Origin: Oscillospiraceae bacterium
GTDB lineage: Bacteria; Bacillota; Clostridia; Oscillospirales; Oscillospiraceae
DNA length: 11,857 bases
Direction: 5' to 3'
Assembly (NCBI GenBank): GCA_020025345.1
Contig: JAHHSH010000049.1
Span: forward strand, 1 to 11,857
Every line of letters starts with the position of its first letter. Within the stretch, counting starts at the first letter, position 1. The position numbers and the translations under genes were made by a program. Positions 7,290 through 11,857 of the stretch are shown here, piece by piece. A model generated the notes under the pieces. That model did not search any database and had not been told where the DNA came from. It saw nothing but the letters and a program-made list of their open reading frames with translations.

Positions 7290-8344
7290 TGGACACCTCC
7301 CGCGGCGAGCCAGCGGCGCAGCTCCGTGGCGGGAACCGCCACAAGGCGGCAGTGCCCCACGGACTCCGGCACCACCAGATGGATGGTGCTGCCGAAAATT
7401 TTCTTATCAGACAGGGCGGCACACTCCAGCTGTGATAGGGAATAGGGAGACGCGGTGGGGAGATGGTAGCTTTCCAGAAGCTGTTCCACCGCATCCACGT
7501 CTGCTGCGGCGCAATAGCCCAGCTCCGCTGCAGCCCGGGTAATGATCGCCATGCCGATGGCGACGCAGTGCCCGTGGGAGAGGGTATAGCCGCTGCACTC
7601 CTCCACGGCGTGGCCGAAGGTGTGGCCCAGATTCAAGAGCTGCCGCACGCCGCGGTCGCGCTCGTCCTCTGTAACGATGTCTCGCTTCATTATTACACAC
7701 CGGGCAATCACTTCCTCCAGATGTTCCGAAACGGGATGGCACCCCAGCTGGTGGAAAAAGGCAGCATCGCCCAAAAGACCATATTTGATGACCTCGGCAC
7801 AGCCGTCACGAAAGATGGCATCCGGCAGGGTGGCGAGAACGTCGGGGTCACACCAGACCAGCGACGGTTGCCAGAAGGCACCTACCAGATTTTTGCCCAC
7901 GGCCAGATCTACGGCCGTTTTGCCGCCCACAGAGGAGTCCACCGCCGCCAAAAGGGTGGTGGGCACCTGCACATAGGGGATGCCCCGGAGATAGGTGGCG
8001 GCGGCAAAGCCGGTGAGGTCGCCGATCACACCGCCGCCTAGGGCAATCAGCACATCGCTGCGGCGGAGGTGGTTCTCGGCCAGAAATTCCATCACCTTGC
8101 CGTAGCTGGCAAGATTTTTCGATGCCTCCCCGGCGGGAAGCACATAGGTGAGCACATAAAAGCCTGCTTCCTGTAAGGAGGCACACACCGTCTCGCCGCA
8201 GCGGGGAAATACATTTTCATCGGAGATAACGGCGGCGGTGCAGGGGGCTGTCAGTTGAGAGAGATGCTGTCCTAAATGGGGCAGACAGCCCTGCTGTATA
8301 TGAACAGTATAGGGGGTAGAGGCGGGGATCTCTATCGTTTTCAT
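7286..8344 (-). CDS. aroB: 3-dehydroquinate synthase
   Basis: This is the second shikimate step, cyclising DAHP to 3-dehydroquinate with catalytic NAD and a divalent metal, usually Zn or Co. The protein is 352 residues, full length. Visible motifs are GGGVIGDLTGFAAA (103-116, NAD site), PTTLLAAVDSSVGGKT (128-143), GKNLVGAFWQP (150-160), CAEVIKYG (182-189, metal ligand Glu184), NLGHTFGHAVE (238-248, metal ligand His241) and SHGHCVAIGM (256-265, metal ligand His257). The His-to-His spacing of 16 matches the Aspergillus enzyme. The start overlaps the tyrA stop as ATGA, with AGGAGGAGGTGG upstream inside the end of tyrA. No fusion to shikimate kinase, unlike the AroKB proteins of some bacteria. 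Confidence 0.96.
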   Translation of the reverse strand: MKTIEIPASTPYTVHIQQGCLPHLGQHLSQLTAPCTAAVISDENVFPRCGETVCASLQEAGFYVLTYVLPAGEASKNLASYGKVMEFLAENHLRRSDVLIALGGGVIGDLTGFAAATYLRGIPYVQVPTTLLAAVDSSVGGKTAVDLAVGKNLVGAFWQPSLVWCDPDVLATLPDAIFRDGCAEVIKYGLLGDAAFFHQLGCHPVSEHLEEVIARCVIMKRDIVTEDERDRGVRQLLNLGHTFGHAVEECSGYTLSHGHCVAIGMAIITRAAAELGYCAAADVDAVEQLLESYHLPTASPYSLSQLECAALSDKKIFGSTIHLVVPESVGHCRLVAVPATELRRWLAAGGVQ

Positions 8345-9174
8345 CGTCCGTCCACCTCCTCCTTTCTGTGCCGCCCTTCGTCCAGCAGTTGGGTGAGGGC
8401 CGCACGGTCGTTTTGCTCGATGGCCTGCCGATAGCGGGACAACTGGGTGGTCAATACATCCAGTTCATAGAGCAGATGATCCTTGTTTTCCAAAAACAGT
8501 TGTGCCCACATAGCCGGGTTCAACCATGCGACACGGGTCATATCTTTGTAACTGCCGGCGGAGAAGCCTTTATGCTGTGCGGCGGTGGGACTTTTGATAT
8601 AGGCATTGGACACCAGATGAGCCAGCTGTGAAGTGAAGGCAATCATCCGGTCATGCTCTTCCGCCGTGGTGACGGAAATGTGTCCGAAGCCGGCGGGGGC
8701 CAGCAGCTGTTTTACTTGATTCAAAAGAGCAATGTTGTCGAAATCCGGCGGCACAATGACCATCGGAGCGTTGTGATAAAGGTTGGGGCGGGCATACTTA
8801 AAGCCGGAGTTATGGTTGCCTGCCATAGGATGGCCGCCCAGATAGGTGAAGCCGTGCTCTTGGGCCAGAGGGAAGCAGGCGTTACAGACAAAGCGTTTGG
8901 TGCCGCAGCAATCGATCACCACCGGCTTTGCGCCAATATGGGGGGCCATTGCGGTGAGGTAGGCCACGGCGTCCTCCGGGCACAGGGCGATGAGAACCAG
9001 ATCGCACCGGGCGATGCTCTCCTCATCTAAAGGGGCACTGACAGCGCCGCTGAGGATGGCGAAATCCAGAATGCTGTGATCCCGGTCAAAGCCCAGCACC
9101 TCCCAGCCTGCGGCGGCGTAAGCTTTGGCGAAGGAGCCGCCGATCAGCCCCAGACCTACGATTCCGGTGGTCAT
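8341..9174 (-). CDS. tyrA: Prephenate dehydrogenase
   Basis: This oxidatively decarboxylates prephenate to 4-hydroxyphenylpyruvate, the tyrosine branch. The protein is 277 residues: an N-terminal Rossmann domain with GLGLIGGSFAKA (7-18) and Asp30 at the end of the second strand, which favours NAD over NADP, followed by the helical dimerisation domain. Catalytic His115 lies in GGHPMAGNH, and SQLAHLVSNA carries the second conserved His (186). SYKDMTRVAWLNPAMW (208-223) is the conserved substrate-side block. Neither a fused chorismate mutase nor a C-terminal ACT domain is present, unlike the roughly 370-residue Bacillus-type TyrA. Arogenate use cannot be excluded from sequence. The ATG overlaps the aroF stop as ATGA, with GTGAGGT upstream as a modest ribosome site. 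Confidence 0.94.
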   Translation of the reverse strand: MTTGIVGLGLIGGSFAKAYAAAGWEVLGFDRDHSILDFAILSGAVSAPLDEESIARCDLVLIALCPEDAVAYLTAMAPHIGAKPVVIDCCGTKRFVCNACFPLAQEHGFTYLGGHPMAGNHNSGFKYARPNLYHNAPMVIVPPDFDNIALLNQVKQLLAPAGFGHISVTTAEEHDRMIAFTSQLAHLVSNAYIKSPTAAQHKGFSAGSYKDMTRVAWLNPAMWAQLFLENKDHLLYELDVLTTQLSRYRQAIEQNDRAALTQLLDEGRHRKEEVDGR

Positions 9175-10175
9175 AAGGCGCTTACCTCACGGATGCGGCG
9201 CACCTTTTCGGCAAGAACGTCATACTGTTCGGGACGCAGAGACTGGGCACCGTCACAGAGGGCGTGGAGAGGATCGTTGTGCACCTCGATGATAAGGCCA
9301 TCGGCACCGCAGGCGGCAGCTGCCATGGCCATCGGCTCTACCAGATGAGCGCGGCCGGTGGCATGGCTGGGGTCCACAATGACAGGCAGATGGGTCAGCT
9401 GGTGGAGCATGGGGACAGCGGCCAGATCCAGTGTATTGCGGGTGTAGTCCCCGAAGGTGCGGATACCGCGCTCGCACAGGATCACCTGCTCATTGCCGCC
9501 GGCCATGATGTACTCGGCGCTCATCAAAAGCTCTTTGAGCGTGTTGGCAAGGCCACGCTTGAGGAGAATGGGCTTGCGAAGCTGTCCCAAGTGGCGCAGG
9601 AGGTCGAAGTTCTGCATATTCCGTGCGCCCACCTGAATGACATCTACGTCTGCAAAGAGATCCAGATGCTCGATGCTCATGATCTCCGTCACGATGGGCA
9701 GACCCGTCTCCTGCCGCGCGATCTTTAAAAGCTCGAGACCGGTGGCCTGCAGACCTTGGAAGTCGTAGGGAGAAGTGCGGGGCTTGAAGGCACCGCCGCG
9801 CAGAAGCTGTGCGCCGGAGGCCTTGACAGCCTTGGCTACCGTGACAATCTGCTCCTCCGATTCCACGGAGCAGGGACCGGCAATCATGGCGAAATGTCCG
9901 CCGCCGATTTTCACATCGCCGACCTCCACCACGGTGTCTGCGGGGTGGAATTTACGATTGCAGCACTTGAAGGGATCGGTGACCTGCTTGACCGAGTCCA
10001 CAATATCGAGGCTGCCTACCAGATCCATATCCAACTGGCGGGTGTCGCCAACAAGACCCAGCACAGTCTGGAACTCACCCTCGGAGACGTGGACCTTTAG
10101 CTTTTGGGCTTCCAGCCAATCCACCAGAGGCTGGCGCATATCCTGGTTGACCCCGTGCTTCAAAATAACGATCAT
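9171..10175 (-). CDS. aroF: 3-deoxy-7-phosphoheptulonate (DAHP) synthase, type I-beta with regulatory N-domain
   Basis: This is the entry step, joining phosphoenolpyruvate and erythrose 4-phosphate to DAHP. The protein is 334 residues: an N-terminal ferredoxin-like domain (about 1-70) and a TIM barrel, the architecture of the Thermotoga maritima enzyme, which tyrosine inhibits through that N-domain. Motifs are AGPCSVES (99-106), LRGGAFKPRTSPY (125-137), GARNMQNFDLL (183-193), KPILLKRG (201-208), ILCERGIRTF (232-241), VDPSHATG (267-274) and IIEVHNDP (295-302). Metal ligands are Cys102, His271, Glu297 and Asp308, almost the same numbering as in T. maritima. The gene is first in the operon, with TAGGAGGAG 6 bases before the ATG and behind the leader-peptide attenuator. 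The symbol follows operon usage (aroA/aroG in other schemes). Confidence 0.95.
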   Translation of the reverse strand: MIVILKHGVNQDMRQPLVDWLEAQKLKVHVSEGEFQTVLGLVGDTRQLDMDLVGSLDIVDSVKQVTDPFKCCNRKFHPADTVVEVGDVKIGGGHFAMIAGPCSVESEEQIVTVAKAVKASGAQLLRGGAFKPRTSPYDFQGLQATGLELLKIARQETGLPIVTEIMSIEHLDLFADVDVIQVGARNMQNFDLLRHLGQLRKPILLKRGLANTLKELLMSAEYIMAGGNEQVILCERGIRTFGDYTRNTLDLAAVPMLHQLTHLPVIVDPSHATGRAHLVEPMAMAAAACGADGLIIEVHNDPLHALCDGAQSLRPEQYDVLAEKVRRIREVSAL

Positions 10176-10213
10176 GTTCTTCTCCTCCTATATACAGATC
10201 AAAATTGAGCAAT

Positions 10214-10244
10214 AAAAAAAGCGGCTCAGGATAACCTGTGCCGC
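10214..10244 (-). terminator. Attenuator: intrinsic terminator ahead of aroF
   Basis: On the - strand GCGGC (10240-10244) pairs with GCCGC (10221-10225), then an A-A mismatch, then CAGG (10235-10238) pairs with CCTG (10227-10230) over a TTAT loop. A seven-T tract follows at once (10214-10220). It lies between a leader-peptide stop codon and the first structural gene, so unless antiterminated it would end a leader RNA of about 170 bases before aroF is reached. Confidence 0.9.
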
Positions 10245-10280
10245 ATCAAAAACAGTGATAAAACCTATTTTTGCATCACA
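10237..10280 (-). promoter_or_regulatory. Predicted antiterminator helix
   Basis: Paired by hand on the - strand: TGTG (10277-10280) with CACA (10237-10240), TG (10274-10275) with CG (10242-10243, one wobble), and CAAAAA (10268-10273) with TTTTTG (10247-10252), leaving an A-G mismatch and a three-base ATG bulge. This helix uses up the 5' arm of the terminator, so the two cannot coexist. The left part begins at the leader stop codon, so a ribosome stopping there would cover it. No folding energies were computed. Confidence 0.55.
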
Positions 10281-10344
10281 AATTACCCTTACTATGCTGC
10301 ATAGTAAAGTAAGAATAATAGTAGTTAGCAAAAACGAAATAGGT
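10263..10344 (-). promoter_or_regulatory. Predicted competing long-range pairing (leader codons 2-7 with antiterminator)
   Basis: On the - strand, leader-gene bases ACCTA (10340-10344) and TTTTTGC (10328-10334) are complementary to the continuous stretch GCAAAAATAGGT (10263-10274); five bases bulge out. This pairing removes the left arm of the antiterminator and so would favour termination. It involves codons just before the Tyr-Tyr-Tyr run, where a stalled ribosome would mask part of it. A further hairpin (10287-10309, CAG loop) forms within the end of the leader gene. Confidence 0.5.
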
Positions 10345-10347
10345 CAT
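10276..10347 (-). CDS. Tyr/Phe-rich leader peptide of the aro operon
   Basis: A 23-residue frame begins MTYFVFANYYYSYF and ends in TGA. Five Tyr (residues 3, 9-11, 13) and three Phe (4, 6, 14) make 8 aromatic residues in 12 positions (3-14), including three consecutive Tyr codons, and there is no Trp. An AGGAG (10355-10359) sits 7 bases before the ATG, and the start of transcription is predicted about 37 bases upstream. The frame lies between the promoter and the terminator ahead of aroF. This matches the leader peptides of pheA and trp attenuators in enterobacteria. The composition fits an operon that makes Phe and Tyr through PheA and TyrA. The peptide itself probably has no other role; ribosome stalling when charged tRNA-Tyr or tRNA-Phe is scarce would be the signal. 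I know of no name for it. Confidence 0.85.
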   Translation of the reverse strand: MTYFVFANYYYSYFTMQHSKGNL

Positions 10348-10369
10348 TTGTAATCTCCTGTGTCATGTC

Positions 10370-10412
10370 TTTGGAAAATTGCCTAAAGCGAATATAGCTC
10401 AAATTTTCCAAA
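10370..10412. promoter_or_regulatory. 11-bp inverted repeat flanking the aroF -10 box (operator candidate)
   Basis: TTTGGAAAATT (10370-10380) and AATTTTCCAAA (10402-10412) are perfect reverse complements separated by 21 bases, putting their centres 32 bp apart, about three helical turns. One arm lies inside the -35/-10 spacer and the other just past the predicted start site, so the pair brackets the -10 box. Only one arm would be transcribed, so it should act as DNA, for example as a repressor site, rather than as an RNA hairpin. Confidence 0.55.
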
Positions 10413-10419
10413 AAGTCAA
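10391..10419 (-). promoter_or_regulatory. Promoter of the aro operon
   Basis: On the - strand, TTGACT (10414-10419) and TATATT (10391-10396) are separated by exactly 17 bases, each one mismatch from consensus. Start of transcription is predicted near 10384. It is the only good promoter I see for the eight-gene operon, and it drives the leader peptide and attenuator. It is back to back with the glyA promoter, with about 57 bp between the two -35 boxes. Confidence 0.85.
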
Positions 10420-10456
10420 CGGGTTATGCAAAAAAACTGCAGCAATAGGAAATGGT

Positions 10457-10475
10457 TGTTTGCTGGTGGCAAACA
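10457..10475. promoter_or_regulatory. Inverted repeat abutting the glyA -35 box
   Basis: TGTTTGC (10457-10463) and GCAAACA (10469-10475) are perfect reverse complements around TGGTG. The palindrome ends one base before the glyA -35 hexamer (10477) and 38 bases from the aroF -35. The position suits a regulator touching RNA polymerase at glyA. I do not recognise the regulator. Confidence 0.5.
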
Positions 10476-10476
10476 G

Positions 10477-10504
10477 TTGACTTTGAGCGGCGGTATGCTA
10501 TAAT
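10477..10504 (+). promoter_or_regulatory. Promoter of glyA
   Basis: TTGACT (10477-10482) and a perfect TATAAT (10499-10504) are 16 bases apart. TATGC just before the -10 supplies an extended -10 TG (10496-10497). Transcription should start near 10511, giving a leader of about 73 bases before the glyA ATG. Confidence 0.85.
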
Positions 10505-10534
10505 GGAGAACAAATAAAATATACCGTAAAAGAG

Positions 10535-10553
10535 CAAAATGAGAATCATTTTC
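10535..10553 (+). promoter_or_regulatory. Fur-box-like palindrome in the glyA 5' leader
   Basis: CAAAATGAGAATCATTTTC matches the classical 19-base Fur box (GATAATGATAATCATTATC) at 15 of 19 positions and the 7-1-7 form at 12 of 14. Its core is AAAATGA-GAA-TCATTTT, a 7-bp dyad. It lies about 25 bases past the predicted start of transcription, where a bound repressor could block elongation. A Fur/PerR-family site is plausible but unproven, since AT-rich palindromes can arise by chance. Confidence 0.45.
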
Positions 10554-10583
10554 TTTAGCGGAAAAGAAAGGATAGAATCGAAC

Positions 10584-11834
10584 ATGGCGAATATCTTGGA
10601 ACAATCCATGCAGTATTTGGAGAGCTGCGACAGTGAAATCGCAGGCCTGCTGCAAAATGAATATACCCGGCAGAAGGAGAATATTGAGTTGATCGCCTCG
10701 GAGAATGTGGCTTCTGCTGCAGTGATCTCCGCCATGGGCTCTGTATTGACCAATAAGTACGCTGAGGGTTATCCCGGACGGCGCTACTACGGCGGCTGCC
10801 AATTTGTGGACGAGGTGGAGACGCTGGCCATTGAGCGGGCCAAGGTGCTCTTCGGTGCAGAGTATGTGAATGTGCAGCCCCATTCCGGCGCACAGGCCAA
10901 CTTGGCGGTCTACGCCGCCCTGCTGCAGCCCGGTGATACGCTGATGGGGATGGATCTTGCCAACGGCGGCCATCTGACACACGGCGCCAAGGTGAATTTG
11001 TCCGGTAAGCTCTACAACAGCGTCAGCTACGGCGTCGATCCTGCCACCGGCTGCATCGACTACGATATGGTGGAGGATCTGGTGAAAGAGCATCAGCCCA
11101 AGCTGCTGGTGGCCGGTGCTTCGGCCTATCCCCGCAAGATCGACTTTGCCGCCTTTGCCGATATCGCTCACCGGCACGGTGCGCTGCTGATGGTGGATAT
11201 GGCACATATTGCAGGACTGGTGGCCGGCGGACAGCACATGAACCCTGTGCCCTACGCCGATGTGGTGACCACGACCACCCACAAGACGCTGCGCGGCCCC
11301 CGCGGCGGCATGATCCTCGCCAAGGAGGAGTTCCGCAAAAAGCTCAACAGCGCCGTGTTCCCCGGCTCTCAGGGTGGCCCGTTGATGCATGTGATCGCCG
11401 GTAAGGCGGTGTGCCTGAAGGAGGCGGCATCTCCCGCCTTTGCCAAGTATGCTGCCGATGTGGTAGCCAATGCTGCCGCCTTTGCCGAGAGCCTGCGCGC
11501 CCACGGCTTTGACATGGTTTCCGGCGGTACGGACAACCATCTGATTCTGGTGGATTTGCGTAGGAAGAACATCACCGGAAAGGAACTGCAGGACAAGCTG
11601 GACAGCGTCCACATCACGCTTAACAAGAACGCCATCCCCGACGATCCTCAGAAGCCCGGCATCACCAGTGGTGTGCGCATTGGTACCCCGGTGGTCACCA
11701 CCCGTGGTTTCCGGCCGGAGGAGATGGAGCAGATCGTCCAGTGCATCGACTGGGCGGTGGAGGACTGCGACGGCAATCGCGCCAAGATCATGGAGCAGGT
11801 CGCCGCTCTGGTGGAAAAGCATCCCCTCTATTGA
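10584..11834 (+). CDS. glyA: Serine hydroxymethyltransferase
   Basis: This PLP enzyme interconverts serine and glycine while loading one-carbon units onto tetrahydrofolate, in the cytoplasm. The protein is 416 residues, the normal bacterial length. Visible motifs are ENIELIASENV (32-42), EGYPGRRYYGG (61-71), QPHSGAQAN (98-106), VDMAHIAGLV (204-213), the PLP-lysine motif TTTHKTLRGPRGG (230-242, Lys234), FPGSQGGP (259-266) and TLNKNAIPDD (345-354). ATG 10584 is chosen because the product then starts like other GlyA proteins; AAAGGA lies 11 bases upstream, a slightly long spacing. An in-frame ATG at 10539 would add 15 residues not typical of the family and falls inside a palindrome. The gene is divergent from the aro operon with its own promoter. 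The last 23 bases of the window after its stop hold nothing I can name. Confidence 0.96.
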   Translation: MANILEQSMQYLESCDSEIAGLLQNEYTRQKENIELIASENVASAAVISAMGSVLTNKYAEGYPGRRYYGGCQFVDEVETLAIERAKVLFGAEYVNVQPHSGAQANLAVYAALLQPGDTLMGMDLANGGHLTHGAKVNLSGKLYNSVSYGVDPATGCIDYDMVEDLVKEHQPKLLVAGASAYPRKIDFAAFADIAHRHGALLMVDMAHIAGLVAGGQHMNPVPYADVVTTTTHKTLRGPRGGMILAKEEFRKKLNSAVFPGSQGGPLMHVIAGKAVCLKEAASPAFAKYAADVVANAAAFAESLRAHGFDMVSGGTDNHLILVDLRRKNITGKELQDKLDSVHITLNKNAIPDDPQKPGITSGVRIGTPVVTTRGFRPEEMEQIVQCIDWAVEDCDGNRAKIMEQVAALVEKHPLY

Positions 11835-11857
11835 TCGACAAAAAGCCGCAGACAACA

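Noticed and set aside
10176..10384. T-box riboswitch upstream of aroF, the usual Firmicutes solution for amino-acid operons
   Set aside because: No T-box core (AGGGTGGNACCGCG) or specifier stem-loop is visible. The closest string, AAGGGTAATT, lies in the leader gene and does not fit. The aromatic leader peptide explains the region better.
10505..10583. Glycine riboswitch or PurR box in the glyA leader
   Set aside because: The leader is only about 73 bases, lacks the conserved aptamer elements and has no PurR-box pair (CGAA/TTCG dyad with the right spacing).
10416..11855. Very long open frame on the - strand opposite glyA (479 codons)
   Set aside because: It is a shadow of glyA, with a composition rich in His, Gly and Leu and no family motifs. 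It also runs through the glyA promoter region without a ribosome site.
1..11857. Defence system, prophage, transposon or CRISPR array
   Set aside because: Every large frame is a housekeeping metabolic enzyme. No direct-repeat array, transposase, integrase or terminal repeats are visible.

Overview
The window looks like chromosomal DNA from a GC-rich gut-type Clostridia, probably Oscillospiraceae and near Flavonifractor, Oscillibacter or Lawsonibacter. This placement rests on protein style, strong AGGAGG-type ribosome sites, clostridial sequence signatures in AroC, AroE and AroA, and gene order. It is inference, not a database match. I see no mobile element, CRISPR array, tRNA or rRNA.

Layout. 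Positions 2-427 (+) hold the 3' end of a histidine-phosphatase-family gene. A strong hairpin terminator (469-506) separates it from a convergent M18 aminopeptidase gene (527-1840, -), which has its own near-consensus promoter (1902-1930). Positions 1931-2130 hold no gene but contain several hairpins and may be a dispersed intergenic element. From 2157 to 10175 (all -) lies one tightly packed operon, in transcription order aroF, tyrA, aroB, aroA, aroC, pheA, aroE-aroK (fused) and aroQ, ending in a hairpin terminator at 2131-2158. Five of the seven junctions are ATGA four-base overlaps. Divergently on the + strand, glyA (serine hydroxymethyltransferase) fills 10584-11834.

How the genes work together. 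The operon encodes all seven shikimate-pathway steps, from erythrose 4-phosphate plus phosphoenolpyruvate to chorismate. It also encodes the branch enzymes: PheA (chorismate mutase-prephenate dehydratase) towards phenylalanine and TyrA towards tyrosine. The only chorismate mutase here is in PheA, so TyrA would draw its prephenate from PheA. AroF has an N-terminal regulatory domain and PheA an ACT domain, so feedback control is likely at the entry step and on the Phe branch. TyrA has no ACT domain.

The most notable find is upstream of aroF. A promoter (10391-10419) is followed by a 23-codon leader peptide gene (10276-10347) that begins MTYFVFANYYYSYF and holds five Tyr and three Phe codons. 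It ends just before an intrinsic terminator (10214-10244). The RNA between them can form mutually exclusive pairings. This is the layout of a ribosome-mediated transcription attenuator sensing charged tRNA-Tyr and tRNA-Phe, whereas T-box or TRAP control would be the usual expectation for amino-acid genes in Firmicutes. An 11-bp inverted repeat also flanks the aroF -10 box, suggesting a second, DNA-level control. On the glyA side there is a 7-bp inverted repeat touching the -35 box and a Fur-box-like palindrome in the 5' leader.
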